The position numbers were made by a program, and so were the translations under genes. Below are positions 5,967 to 13,731 of a DNA stretch of 36,607 nt, in pieces. The notes beneath the pieces are model-generated. The model made no database searches and was not told where the DNA came from. It saw only the letters and a program-made list of their open reading frames with translations. Source of the stretch: a virus; the IMG/VR virus record IMGVR_UViG_3300047552_000621, positions 1 through 36,607 of that record; one strand, given 5' to 3'. Numbering within the stretch: the stretch's first letter is position 1; each line of letters starts with the position of its first letter.

Positions 5967-6256
5967 CGCAGCTGGAATTACCAAAGGCCCAGGAGCACAG
6001 CGAGACCAGCAAGGACGCGGCACGAAACATCGAAAGCAAGGCCGCCACACTGCGCAAGCTCGTGCACTTGTTTCTGCTTGGTAAAGGAGAGGTTGGCGCT
6101 ACCGACGAAGAGATGCAGCATGCACTCGACATGCAGGGGTCGACACAGCGCCCACGAAGAATAGAGCTGTGCGAACGTGGCCTGGTGATAGACTCCGGTC
6201 GCACCCAAGAGACCAGGAGCGGGCGCAGGGCGACCATCTGGGTGGTGCTGCCATGA
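5963..6256 (+). CDS. Winged-helix DNA-binding protein
   Basis: A 97-residue protein. Residues about 28-97 (TLRKLVHLFLLGKGEVGATDEEM, then STQRPRRIELCERGLVIDSG and TRSGRRATIWVVL) follow the pattern of a winged helix: a recognition helix with 'STQRPRRIEL', then a beta wing 'T.SGR.A.iWV'. I recall many phage proteins ending like this, annotated only as winged-helix or hypothetical. It begins in an ATGA overlap with the XRE gene and is likely co-expressed with it. It may regulate or assist replication; its target is unknown. Confidence 0.7.
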   Translation: MTQLELPKAQEHSETSKDAARNIESKAATLRKLVHLFLLGKGEVGATDEEMQHALDMQGSTQRPRRIELCERGLVIDSGRTQETRSGRRATIWVVLP

Positions 6257-6471
6257 CCGAGCTTGGGTTGTGCCCTGTGTGGATTGCGGTGCACGTCGAG
6301 GACATGTCTCTTGGAGATGACTCGTGGTTCGTGAACCAGATGTCAGACATCCGAGAGGCAGCAGCGGTCAAGAGCGTGCTCGCTGGCATTAGTGACGAAG
6401 AGGCGTGGCTGAGAGCCTACACGGGGTGGTGCCAAAAAAACGGCCTGGCCCCGGTGAGGAGGCCCGCATGA
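6253..6471 (+). CDS. Small hypothetical protein (72 aa)
   Basis: The ATG at 6253 overlaps the previous stop as ATGA, so it is preferred over the in-frame start at 6169. The product begins MTELGLCPVWIAVHVEDMSLG and ends GWCQKNGLAPVRRPA. It is mildly acidic in the middle with one predicted helix (DIREAAAVKSVLAGISDEEAW). No motif or family is recognised. Its end carries the Shine-Dalgarno GAGGAGG for the RusA gene that overlaps it. Confidence 0.65.
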   Translation: MTELGLCPVWIAVHVEDMSLGDDSWFVNQMSDIREAAAVKSVLAGISDEEAWLRAYTGWCQKNGLAPVRRPA

Positions 6472-6824
6472 TGCGCTTCATTCTTCCATTCCCACCATCG
6501 GTCAATCACTACTGGGGCACGAGCGGCCGCCGGAGATTCATATCTGCTGCCGGTGTAGCCTTCCGCACACACGTCTGTAAGATGGTTTTGTCAACAGGGT
6601 TCAAGGTGCCCATCAGCTGTGGACCAGTCAAGATCAAAGTTGAGCTGCGCAGGCCAGACCATCGAAGACGCGATATCGACAACCACTGCGGGAAGGCACT
6701 GCTGGACGCCTTGACTCACGCTGGCGTGTGGGTGGACGACAGCCAGGTGGTTGACATACATGCCTGGTGGGGCCCAAACGAGAAACCAGGGTTCGCAATC
6801 GTAGAAATCGAGGAGGCAGCGTGA
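6468..6824 (+). CDS. rusA: RusA-family Holliday junction resolvase
   Basis: A 118-residue protein of typical RusA length. It opens MMRFILPFPPSVNHYW, the family's N-terminal signature 'P.PPSvN.yw'. RRPDHRRRDIDNHCGKALLDAL at about residues 60-81 carries the conserved 'D..rrDiDN..K...Dal' motif with two catalytic aspartates. GVWVDDSQVVDI at about 86-97 supplies the third acidic position. RusA dimers cut four-way junctions symmetrically, resolving replication and recombination intermediates, which fits the RecT/YqaJ pair here. The ATG at 6468 overlaps the upstream stop and has GAGGAGG five bases before it. All key residues are present. Confidence 0.93.
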   Translation: MMRFILPFPPSVNHYWGTSGRRRFISAAGVAFRTHVCKMVLSTGFKVPISCGPVKIKVELRRPDHRRRDIDNHCGKALLDALTHAGVWVDDSQVVDIHAWWGPNEKPGFAIVEIEEAA

Positions 6825-7771
6825 GGCGCATCAGAACCATAAAACCGGAGTTACTCGAAGACGAGAAGGCCGCATCTCTGTCGCACGAGGCCTGGAGGCT
6901 TTTCGTGTCGTGCCTGCTTCTTGCTGACGACTACGGGAACCTTCGCGGCAACACCAAATGGATTGAAGGACAGGTCTTCTGGGCGCGTGACGCGAAGGTG
7001 GAAAAAGCCATCGACGAGCTTGTTGAGGCAGGAATGCTCGCCAGGTACTCAGTCAGGGGTCAGCCGTATATCACCGTGTGTAACTGGTCGAAGCACCAGC
7101 GAGTAGACAAACCATCAAAGCCAATAATTCCAGCACCTTCCGAGGACGACGGGACACCCTCGCGAGACTCTCGCGAGACTGTCGCGAGCCCTCGCGAGAC
7201 TCTCGACTCTGACCGGGACCTGGACCGGGACCTGGACCACGACCACGACCTGGAGCAAAAAGCTCTTGTCGAGTTGAAACTCGACGACGACCGGTTCGAG
7301 AAAGTTTTCTCGCACTACCGCAAGTACCACCCACGATCCCTTCCGAAGGTCAAGTCGACGAGCAAAGAGTACAGGGCAGTCAGGGCACGTTTCGCAGAAG
7401 GCTACAGCGCAGCAGACTTGTGCGAGGCAATCGACGGCATCCATGTCACTCCGCACAACATGGGCCAGAACGAGCAGGGCACACAGTTCCTAGCTCTGGA
7501 GCTGTGTCTTCGCAACGCAGGCCAGGTGGACAGGTTTAGAGAGAATGCTCGCAACCCACCGAAGCAGTCACCAACAAGCAAGGGAGCGCAACAAACCATC
7601 GAGGCCCTGAGGGCCGTTGAGGCGTACAATGCACGAGTTCGACAAGCCGGTTCCGGAATGGTTCGCGATGAACGTGATCAATCTCTACGCGCTTTATGCG
7701 CGCCGACCAGACCCGCAGACGATCCCGGCGTGGTGGAGGGTGATGTCGACGCTTTCTCGCAGGGCCATTGA
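6821..7771 (+). CDS. Phage replication initiator / replisome organizer-like protein
   Basis: I start at the GTG at 6821, which overlaps the rusA stop and follows GAGGAGG; this gives 316 residues. The N-terminus, MRRIRTIKPELLEDEKAASL, is the 'R.IKPe...de..a.Ls' opening of a common phage replication-protein N-domain, continuing as a winged-helix-like region to about residue 100. Residues about 107-150 are a low-complexity hinge with 'DRDLDRDLDHDHDLE', whose DNA carries iteron-like repeats. A C-terminal region from about 155 is a second domain resembling those that recruit helicase or loader. The last 47 codons overlap the next gene and use poor codons. Role by analogy with lambda O: bind the origin and recruit the replicative helicase. 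Confidence 0.7.
   Translation: MRRIRTIKPELLEDEKAASLSHEAWRLFVSCLLLADDYGNLRGNTKWIEGQVFWARDAKVEKAIDELVEAGMLARYSVRGQPYITVCNWSKHQRVDKPSKPIIPAPSEDDGTPSRDSRETVASPRETLDSDRDLDRDLDHDHDLEQKALVELKLDDDRFEKVFSHYRKYHPRSLPKVKSTSKEYRAVRARFAEGYSAADLCEAIDGIHVTPHNMGQNEQGTQFLALELCLRNAGQVDRFRENARNPPKQSPTSKGAQQTIEALRAVEAYNARVRQAGSGMVRDERDQSLRALCAPTRPADDPGVVEGDVDAFSQGH
7159..7285. other. Candidate replication origin inside the initiator gene
   Basis: TCGCGAG occurs at 7160, 7171, 7182 and 7192, with a degenerate fifth unit (TCTCGAC) near 7201-7207. Spacing is 11, 11 and 10 bases, about one helical turn, so the units face the same side of DNA. Tandem GACCGGGACCTG units follow at 7211-7234. Then comes a perfect inverted repeat, GTCGAGTT GA AACTCGAC, at 7268-7285. 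In lambda and relatives the origin iterons lie in the hinge-coding part of gene O; the placement here is the same. No clearly A/T-rich unwinding tract follows, which is a weakness. Confidence 0.45.
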
Positions 7772-8033
7772 GCTTGGATTCGAGCGCGCCCCAGCTCACG
7801 CCCACGACGGCCACATGCCCAGCGGGCAGCAGGTACGCGAGCTGGCGCAAGCTGCTGAGAAATCGTTTCCTGGCGATCTCGGCAGAAAAGCATTGCCGCA
7901 AACAACCGAGCCTGATAGACCGCAGCTGTCGGATGACAATCCATTCGCCAAGCTGGCGCGTGAGTGGGAAGCAAATCCTCCGAGGACAGCCAGCGAGAGG
8001 GCTGAGGCAATGAAGAAAGTGGGGATGGGCTGA
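7629..8033 (+). CDS. Possible helicase-loader-like replication protein (134 aa)
   Basis: The ATG at 7629 is preceded by GAGG at seven bases. The product contains WFAMNVINLYALYARRPDPQ and TIPAWWRVMSTLSRRAIELGF near the N-terminus, then HMPSGQQVRELAQ. That layout (short helical bundle, 'T..aWw..l......i..gf..A......PSg.qvreL') is like small phage helicase-loader domains, such as the G39P type, but this is inference from pattern. The C-terminal half is a hydrophilic linker. It follows and overlaps the initiator gene by 143 bases, in the place where lambda P or a DnaC analogue would be. Codons in this frame are G/C-ending through the overlap. Confidence 0.6.
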   Translation: MHEFDKPVPEWFAMNVINLYALYARRPDPQTIPAWWRVMSTLSRRAIELGFERAPAHAHDGHMPSGQQVRELAQAAEKSFPGDLGRKALPQTTEPDRPQLSDDNPFAKLAREWEANPPRTASERAEAMKKVGMG

Positions 8034-8332
8034 TGGGCCACTGGCAAAGCAGGCTGTGCAAGAAGCTTAATGCCACGCGGTACCAACAGCACGAGGACGC
8101 ACGCCTTGGGTTGTTTATCCAAGAGGCGAAGGAGGAAGCTCTCGTCGAGCAAATTGAGTGCGCAAGACGAAAGCTCGTGGTGACCCGCGAGGAGATCAAA
8201 AAACAGCGTCTTGAGCTTATGCGGCAGTTGGCGAAGGAAAGAATAGGCCCAGTTCGCACACAGATGGCCAAGGTTAAGCGCAAAGCGGGTGGCCTAGGTG
8301 CTGATATGGACGACGAGCAAAGCGAGGCTTAA
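8033..8332 (+). CDS. Coiled-coil hypothetical protein (99 aa)
   Basis: The ATG at 8033 overlaps the previous TGA as TGATG. The 99-residue product is strongly helical and charged, for example EAKEEALVEQIECARRKLVV and TREEIKKQRLELMRQLAKE, which looks like a coiled coil from about residue 30 to 72. A basic, glycine-containing linker and acidic tail (DMDDEQSEA) follow. No family recognised. The gene lies between the replication genes and the terminase and probably shares their transcript. Confidence 0.7.
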   Translation: MGHWQSRLCKKLNATRYQQHEDARLGLFIQEAKEEALVEQIECARRKLVVTREEIKKQRLELMRQLAKERIGPVRTQMAKVKRKAGGLGADMDDEQSEA

Positions 8333-8551
8333 ATGGCAGCCAAATGCGAAAAGGCACATTGTGAATATTGCGGCGAGCTGGACAGCTACTGCAGCTGCGA
8401 CATGGTGGAATTCCTGTGCTCTCGATGCGGAGGACAGGTTAACGGGCAGATTATGACAGTCGATGACGTGGTGGTGCCTAAGATTATTGTCAGCCCATGT
8501 CCTACCTGCGTCATGCTTGAGAAACCCAAGGCACTGCTATTGCTGAATTGA
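8333..8551 (+). CDS. Cysteine-rich zinc-binding small protein (72 aa)
   Basis: The ATG directly abuts the TAA of the preceding gene. The 72-residue product has nine cysteines: C5, C10-x2-C13 (CEYC), C20-x-C22, C29-x2-C32 (CSRC) and a C-terminal CPTC. This suggests two treble-clef or ribbon-like zinc sites. Between them is a beta-rich stretch (GQIMTVDDVVVPKIIVS). No named family is recognised. It ends the replication block; a 40-base control region separates it from the terminase gene. Confidence 0.7.
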   Translation: MAAKCEKAHCEYCGELDSYCSCDMVEFLCSRCGGQVNGQIMTVDDVVVPKIIVSPCPTCVMLEKPKALLLLN

Positions 8552-8552
8552 T

Positions 8553-8588
8553 TTGACAGCTGTGACTGATTGGGTTACAGAGTAACCC
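8553..8588 (+). promoter_or_regulatory. Control region before terminase: candidate promoter, operator and hairpin
   Basis: TTGACA at 8553-8558 is a perfect -35 sequence, with a weak TACAGA 17 bases later (8576-8581). GACAGCTGTGAC (8555-8566) is the reverse complement of GTCACAGCTGTC and matches the operator-like site at 5466-5480. GGGTTAC AGA GTAACCC (8572-8588) is a perfect seven-base inverted repeat with a three-base loop, ending four bases before the terminase ATG. This could be a regulated late promoter with a leader hairpin. The -10 is poor. Confidence 0.4.
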
Positions 8589-8591
8589 TGG

Positions 8592-8999
8592 ATGTCACAC
8601 AAATCAGGAAAAACCGGGAAATTGAACGCGAAGCAATCTGCGTTCGCCCGCGAGTACCTGAAAGATCGCAACGCTACGCAGGCTGCAATTCGAGCTGGTT
8701 ATAGCAAGCGCAGCGCACGAGCTATTGGCTGCGAGCTATTGACACAACCTGACATACGCGCACTTGTGGCTGAAAAAGAGCAATCTGCTGCTGAGAAGGT
8801 TGGCATCACGGTTGAGGGAGTTCTTCGAGACTTCGAGGAAATCAAGAGCAGGGCATTGTCCAAAGACGATTTGGGCGTAGCTCACAAGTGCTCTGAGAGC
8901 ATCGCGAAGCACTTGGGGATGTACATCGAGCGCAAGAGCATCGAGGTGAAGCACTCACTCGCTGACCTGATTGCCGAGGCTGACGGTGACGATGAGTAA
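8592..8999 (+). CDS. terS: Terminase small subunit (Terminase_2 family)
   Basis: A 135-residue protein with the family's N-terminal DNA-binding helix-turn-helix, LNAKQSAFAREYLKDRNATQ then AAIRAGYSKRSARAIGCELL at about residues 11-50. A helical oligomerisation segment (RALVAEKEQSAAEKVGITVE) and a C-terminal 'KHSLADLIAEAD' tail follow. TerS rings recognise the packaging site and regulate the large subunit. The ATG at 8592 lacks a clear Shine-Dalgarno and stands four bases after a perfect hairpin, which is unusual for this genome; a TTG near residue 10 is a less likely alternative. The gene overlaps terL by eight bases. Confidence 0.9.
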   Translation: MSHKSGKTGKLNAKQSAFAREYLKDRNATQAAIRAGYSKRSARAIGCELLTQPDIRALVAEKEQSAAEKVGITVEGVLRDFEEIKSRALSKDDLGVAHKCSESIAKHLGMYIERKSIEVKHSLADLIAEADGDDE

Positions 9000-10461
9000 A
9001 GTCGCCGTCGAGAAGATTCGAACCTGGAAGGCAAACCCTGTCCAGTTCGTTCGCGACGTGTTTCATGCCGAGCCTGATGCGTGGCAGGTAGAGGCCCTCG
9101 AAGCAGTTCGCGACAACAAGCGCATCGCAATGAGTGCGTGCAAAGGCCCAGGCAAATCGTGCTTGCTGGCCTGGGTTATTTGGTGGTTCGTGTCCACCCG
9201 TATCGACGCGCAGGTCATCGCAATCAGCATCACATCGAGCAACCTGCGAGACAATCTTTGGAAAGAGCTTGCAGTGTGGCGGCAGAAGAGCAAGTGGCTC
9301 GATGCTGCGTTCGATGTGAGTGGTGAGCGCATCACAAGCAAAGAGCGCCCGTTGACTTGGTGGGTGAGCGCTCGTGCGTTCCCGCAGCAGGCTGATGCTA
9401 CGCAGCAAGCCAACACACTGGCTGGTCTTCACGGCGAGAGCGTGCTTGTGGTGCTCGACGAGGTTGGTGATTACCCAGAGGGCGTTGTGAGCGCAGCCGA
9501 GGGCATCTTTGCCAACGATGTCGACGCCCGCCTGGTGGTGGCTGGTAACCCTACGACCACGAGCGGCCCGCTGTATCGCATCGTCACCAAGGATGCCAAG
9601 CGATGGGCGACCATCCGCATCACAGGTGACCCTGAAGACCCCAGGCGTTCACCGCGCATCTCGAAGGAATGGGCCCAGCAGCAGATTGACGACTGGGGCA
9701 GATCGAATCCCTGGGTGATGGTCAACGTGCTGGGGTTGTTCCCACCCAGCTCATCGAACACCCTCATCGACGCCAACCTGGTTCAGCTCGCGATGGCCCG
9801 CGACGTGTCACCGCTGTCATACCGAGCAGACTCAATCCTGTGGGGACTGGACCCTGCTCGCTTTGGGGACGACGAGAGTGTGCTTGGTAAACGCCAGGGC
9901 GTCCTCTGTCGCACGATGAACACCTGGCGAGGGCTAGATGGCGTGGAGCTGGCTGGGCGCGTCTCTAAGCTCATCCTAGACGCAGAGGAAGAGAACGCCG
10001 CTCCGGATGCTCTGTTCATCGACTGCGGTGGGGTGGGGGCGTCGGTGGTGGACCAGCTGAGACTGTTGGGCTGGGGTGATTTGATTCGACCGGTCGATTT
10101 TGGTTCAGGTGCAGATGACGTGAGGTTCTTCAATAAGCGAGCCGAGATGTGGTGGAGACTCTCCGATTGGCTCAAGAGAACAGACGCAATGCTTCCCTCT
10201 GACCCAGAGTTGGCCGGTCAATTAACCGCACCGTCGTTCTCGTACCGCGTGGTAGGCAAGAAGACCGCGTTCGTGCTCGAAAGCAAGGACGACATGAAGA
10301 AGCGTGGGGTTGGCTCACCTGACCGCGCCGATGCCTTGGCTCTCACGTTTGCTGCTGCGGTAGCCCCGAAGGGCAAAGAGAGAGCAGCAGACCACCGTCG
10401 AAGCGCACGAGCAGTTACTGACTATGACCCGTTCTCGGAGGCACAACATGGGCTCGCCTGA
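8992..10461 (+). CDS. terL: Terminase large subunit (ATPase and nuclease)
   Basis: The ATG at 8992 gives 489 residues. The ATPase domain has a Walker A-like SACKGPGKS at about 48-56 and Walker B VLVVLDEVGD at 141-150, with D146 and catalytic E147. ITSSNLRDNLW and the 'GNPTTTSGPLY' coupling region follow. The RNase H-like nuclease domain shows GLDPARFGDDES, FIDCGGVGASVVDQL, and near the C-terminus SPDRADALALTFA, giving the three acidic metal ligands. The enzyme cuts concatemeric DNA and pumps it through the portal. Neighbours are TerS upstream and the portal two genes downstream. All motifs appear intact. Confidence 0.95.
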   Translation: MSKVAVEKIRTWKANPVQFVRDVFHAEPDAWQVEALEAVRDNKRIAMSACKGPGKSCLLAWVIWWFVSTRIDAQVIAISITSSNLRDNLWKELAVWRQKSKWLDAAFDVSGERITSKERPLTWWVSARAFPQQADATQQANTLAGLHGESVLVVLDEVGDYPEGVVSAAEGIFANDVDARLVVAGNPTTTSGPLYRIVTKDAKRWATIRITGDPEDPRRSPRISKEWAQQQIDDWGRSNPWVMVNVLGLFPPSSSNTLIDANLVQLAMARDVSPLSYRADSILWGLDPARFGDDESVLGKRQGVLCRTMNTWRGLDGVELAGRVSKLILDAEEENAAPDALFIDCGGVGASVVDQLRLLGWGDLIRPVDFGSGADDVRFFNKRAEMWWRLSDWLKRTDAMLPSDPELAGQLTAPSFSYRVVGKKTAFVLESKDDMKKRGVGSPDRADALALTFAAAVAPKGKERAADHRRSARAVTDYDPFSEAQHGLA

Positions 10462-10975
10462 TGTTCCTGCTCCTATCAAGCCACCGGCTGCTCCTGACGC
10501 GCTCGACCCTCAGCTGCAGATGCTGATGTTCGGAAGCACCGACAGCCTGCTCAAGAAGACCAGTGGTCGAGCTGGGTCGTTCTCTGGTGCCATCAGCCCG
10601 TTTATGAAGGTCCAAGATACGACTGGGTATGGATACACTTCTCTCGCCGATAAGCCAATGAAGGCTGACACTGGTCTCCCTGATGACATGGGGATGGCGG
10701 CTGGCCTGCTTGGAGAAGCTCCTACGACCACCACCGCTCCCGATACTCGCGCATCGAATACTCCTCCAGGCGGGGCTCAGTTGGTCGCTGGCGTCGACAA
10801 GACGCAGGCTGGCGTGGCACCCGAAGCTCAGTCTCCGCAGGAAATCATGGCGGCCGAAGGGCTCTTGTCTGTTCTTGGTGGAGAGCCTGCGCCCAGACCT
10901 AAGTCTGCAGTCATGCCCATTGGCATCAGGGCCAAGCCCATGCTCGCTAAGCCGCGCACGATTGGGAGGTTCTGA
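10448..10975 (+). CDS. Hypothetical Pro/Ala/Thr-rich protein between terminase and portal
   Basis: The ATG at 10448 follows GGAGG at six bases and lies 14 bases inside the end of terL. The 175-residue product is largely disordered in appearance, with Pro, Ala, Thr and Gly-rich stretches (APIKPPAAPDALDP; EAPTTTTAPDTRASN) and short helices around 'PQEIMAAEGLLSVLGG'. The C-terminus is basic (KSAVMPIGIRAKPMLAKPRT). No family is recognised. The position between terL and portal suggests a head-assembly or minor head protein. Confidence 0.7.
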   Translation: MGSPDVPAPIKPPAAPDALDPQLQMLMFGSTDSLLKKTSGRAGSFSGAISPFMKVQDTTGYGYTSLADKPMKADTGLPDDMGMAAGLLGEAPTTTTAPDTRASNTPPGGAQLVAGVDKTQAGVAPEAQSPQEIMAAEGLLSVLGGEPAPRPKSAVMPIGIRAKPMLAKPRTIGRF

Positions 10976-12675
10976 TGCAAAACCAGAGCAAGCGTGAGCG
11001 CCTCGACAAGTGGCTGGGTATCCTTCGCGGTCAGCGTGCCACCTGGGAGCCTGAGTGGAAGGACATTCTGAACCAGATGCTTCCATATCGCCAGAAGTGG
11101 AAGAGCGATACGAGCAACGATGGCAAGCGCAAGAACGACCACCTGTACAACAACACGCCCATCAGGGCCCTCGACATCCTTTCTGCTGGGATGATGAGTG
11201 GCATCACGTCCCCTTCGAGGGAGTGGTTCAAGCTCACCGTTAGCAATAACGCACTGTACGACAACAAGAACGTCAAGTCATACCTGGACCAGTGCGAGGT
11301 TATCATCCGCGAGAAGCTCGCACACTCGTCTTGGTACGTGGCTCTTGCCAACGGGGTATACCCAGAGCTTGGGTCGATCGGAACCAGCTGCTTGATGATG
11401 GAGCCTGACCCGGTCAGATACCTGCGCTTCGAGAGCGTTCCTGCTGGTGAGTACTTCCTCGACGTGAATGAGTTCGGTGAGGTCGACACGTTCTTCCGAG
11501 AGCGCGTGTGGTCTGCTCGTCAGGTGGCGATGAAGTTCGGCCTCGATGTGCTATCTCCAACCTTACGCATGGCTGTCGATAACGGGGACATGAATCAGCC
11601 CGTGACTATCATCCAGGCCATCTATCCTAACGATGAGTATGACCCAAAGCGCATGGATGCTGCCGGTAAGAAGTGGGCGTCGTGCTGGTGGGATACCAAC
11701 GACGAGAGCGGTAAGTTCCTGCGCGAGAGCGGATATGAGGACTTCCCTGTGTTGGCTCCTCGATGGACTGTTCGTCCTGGTGATGCTTATGGTCGTGGTC
11801 CTGGCTGGGAGATTCGTGGTGATTGTCGAGGACTGCAAAAACTCGAGAAACTGCTCATCTCTCTCGTGGATAAGACATCGAACCCACCCATGGTTGGGCA
11901 CGAGGGGTTGAAGACTTCGAGGGCAAGTCTCATCCCTGGCGACATCACTTATGTTCCGTCTGGTGCTACTGATGGTTTCCATCCTGCAATCCAGATACCT
12001 CCGGCAGCTATCGTGGCCACCGAGCAAAATATCATGCGCCATGAGGGACGCATAAAGAGCGCCATGTATGTAGACCTGTGGCAGGACATGATTCAGGATG
12101 ACCGTGCGCAGAGAGCTACTGCCACCGAGATTGCTGCTCGCAAGCAGGAGATCATGCTCCAGCTTGGGCCAATCTTGGAGAACCTGAATGTCTCCCTGTT
12201 GGAGCCCGTCATCAACAACGCGTACGCGGCAGGCACTCGCTATGGGTGGTTGCCTCCTCCTCCACTTGAGCTGCAGGGAGCGGACTTCGATGTGGAGTTC
12301 GTAAGCATTGCGCACCAGATGCAGAAGATGACCGCACTGTCTGGCACTCGCACGCTTGTGCAAGAGACTGGGCTATTGGCCCAGCTTGACCCTGGTGTGA
12401 TGCAGAAGCTCAACGGTGATGTGATTGTCGACGAGATTGCCTCGATGGTTGGCGCGAAGCCCTCGATGGTGCGCACTGCCGAAGAGGTCAAAGAGATTCG
12501 TGACGCCCAGGCCCAAAAGCAACAGATGGCAGAGCAAGGTCAGGCAATGCTTGCCGCAACTCAGGGAGTAAAGAACCTGGGCTCAGCAAATCCGCAGAGC
12601 CTGCAGGACATCGCCAGTATGATCTCCCCCGTCGCCGCAGCGCAGGGTGGCGTTAATCAGATTGGAGTATCGTGA
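10975..12675 (+). CDS. Portal protein, T7-type head-tail connector
   Basis: A 566-residue protein of the podoviral head-to-tail connecting family, similar in size to T7 gp8 (536). Visible family features are the N-terminal WEPEWKDILNQMLPYRQKW, YNNTPIRALDILSAGMMSGI with TSPSREWFKL (about 59-87), and APRWTVRPGDAYGRGPGWEI at about 259-278. The C-terminal part has RATATEIAARKQEIMLQLGP and a Gln/Ala-rich tail. Twelve copies form the ring at one capsid vertex through which DNA is packaged and ejected. Start at 10975 is in a TGATG overlap with the upstream gene. No anomalies seen. Confidence 0.93.
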   Translation: MQNQSKRERLDKWLGILRGQRATWEPEWKDILNQMLPYRQKWKSDTSNDGKRKNDHLYNNTPIRALDILSAGMMSGITSPSREWFKLTVSNNALYDNKNVKSYLDQCEVIIREKLAHSSWYVALANGVYPELGSIGTSCLMMEPDPVRYLRFESVPAGEYFLDVNEFGEVDTFFRERVWSARQVAMKFGLDVLSPTLRMAVDNGDMNQPVTIIQAIYPNDEYDPKRMDAAGKKWASCWWDTNDESGKFLRESGYEDFPVLAPRWTVRPGDAYGRGPGWEIRGDCRGLQKLEKLLISLVDKTSNPPMVGHEGLKTSRASLIPGDITYVPSGATDGFHPAIQIPPAAIVATEQNIMRHEGRIKSAMYVDLWQDMIQDDRAQRATATEIAARKQEIMLQLGPILENLNVSLLEPVINNAYAAGTRYGWLPPPPLELQGADFDVEFVSIAHQMQKMTALSGTRTLVQETGLLAQLDPGVMQKLNGDVIVDEIASMVGAKPSMVRTAEEVKEIRDAQAQKQQMAEQGQAMLAATQGVKNLGSANPQSLQDIASMISPVAAAQGGVNQIGVS

Positions 12676-13040
12676 TGACCGAAGTAGGACCACTCGCCAA
12701 TCAGGAAACCCAGGACGCCATGAAGGCTACTCGCAGGCGCAGGTCTCGCGAGCACCGGCAGGACATTGAGTACATCATGTCCACCCAGCCTGGTCGCAGG
12801 TTCATGTATTGGCTGCTATTTGAGAAGTGCGCTGTCCATGGCTCTTCGTTCTGCGGGGCCATCAAGGATGGCTCGTCTGCAGCTCAGCATGCAGCGTTCT
12901 TAGAGGGCCACCGCGACGTAGGTTTGTCGTTGGCTGGTGACCTGCAGGAAATCTGCGTTGGGAGATACATCGAGATGATGCAGGAAGAGTTCTCGTCTCG
13001 CGCTAGGGACTTTGTTCACACACAAGGAGATGAATCGTGA
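12675..13040 (+). CDS. Bbp19-like structural/assembly protein
   Basis: The ATG at 12675 follows GGAG at seven bases and overlaps the portal stop; a GTG at 12672 is the alternative. The 121-residue product contains TQPGRRFMYWLLFEKCAVHG then SSFCGAIKDG, and FLEGHRDVGLSLAGDLQEIC. This matches the pattern 'GRRF.wwLL...gv..SsF....t.f.eGrR.vGl.L...l' of the Bbp19 family, found beside the portal in BPP-1-like podoviruses. The molecular role is not settled; it is head-associated by position. The family call is from memory of the pattern. Confidence 0.75.
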   Translation: MTEVGPLANQETQDAMKATRRRRSREHRQDIEYIMSTQPGRRFMYWLLFEKCAVHGSSFCGAIKDGSSAAQHAAFLEGHRDVGLSLAGDLQEICVGRYIEMMQEEFSSRARDFVHTQGDES

Positions 13041-13714
13041 CCGATCAAGCCATCGCCCCCACGGGCACGGCGGCAGCAGCGACGACCACAGCCACGGCTG
13101 CGGCACCGTCAACCACACAGGCCCCAGCAGTGGCTGCTCCCGCAGCTGACGCTGGTATCCTGGCTACACCGGTAGAGAACGTTGCTGCTCCGAGCGGTGA
13201 GGGCAAGCCCTCGTCACCCGCAGAGAGTGACATCGACATCAAGCTGCCGGATGGAATTAAAGCGGACGAGGCGACTCTCGCCGAGTTCAAAGCCATTGCG
13301 AAGAAGGCTGGGCTGGATTCTGCCAAAGCATCTGAGTTGGCTGGGTTCTACTCCAACCTTCAGGCCAAGCAAGCCCAGGTGGCTGTAGAGCAATGGAAGC
13401 AGCGCAATACGGAGTGGGTTGACGCCCTCAAGAGTGACCCCGAGTTTGGTCGGGATAAGTACTCTGAGACTGCCAACCTGGCCCGCATTGGCGTGCAGAA
13501 GTTGGGCGGCAAGGAGTTGGTGGACGCGATTGTCTCGATGGGCCTTGGGAATCATCCCGTGCTCGTCAAGGCCTTTGCGCGAGCAGCTCGTGCCATGGGA
13601 GAGGATTCAAGCGCAGCGACGGCGATGGGGCAATCAGGCTTCACCGACGAGGCTGCGGCACTTAGACAACGATACCCGTCGATGTTCAATGAGGACGGAA
13701 GTCCCAAGGCTTGA
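13037..13714 (+). CDS. Capsid scaffolding protein (putative)
   Basis: A 225-residue protein. The first 65 residues are extremely Ala/Thr/Pro-rich (for example GTAAAATTTATAAAPST). Then comes a short 'DIDIKLPDGIKADEATLAEF' segment, a helical region around FYSNLQAKQAQVAVEQWKQR, and 'GNHPVLVKAFARAARAMGED'. That helical, acidic organisation and the place directly before the major capsid gene are typical of podoviral scaffolds, which guide procapsid assembly and then leave. The start overlaps the Bbp19-like gene by four bases. Confidence 0.78.
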   Translation: MTDQAIAPTGTAAAATTTATAAAPSTTQAPAVAAPAADAGILATPVENVAAPSGEGKPSSPAESDIDIKLPDGIKADEATLAEFKAIAKKAGLDSAKASELAGFYSNLQAKQAQVAVEQWKQRNTEWVDALKSDPEFGRDKYSETANLARIGVQKLGGKELVDAIVSMGLGNHPVLVKAFARAARAMGEDSSAATAMGQSGFTDEAAALRQRYPSMFNEDGSPKA

Positions 13715-13731
13715 TGGGTTAGGAGATTCAA

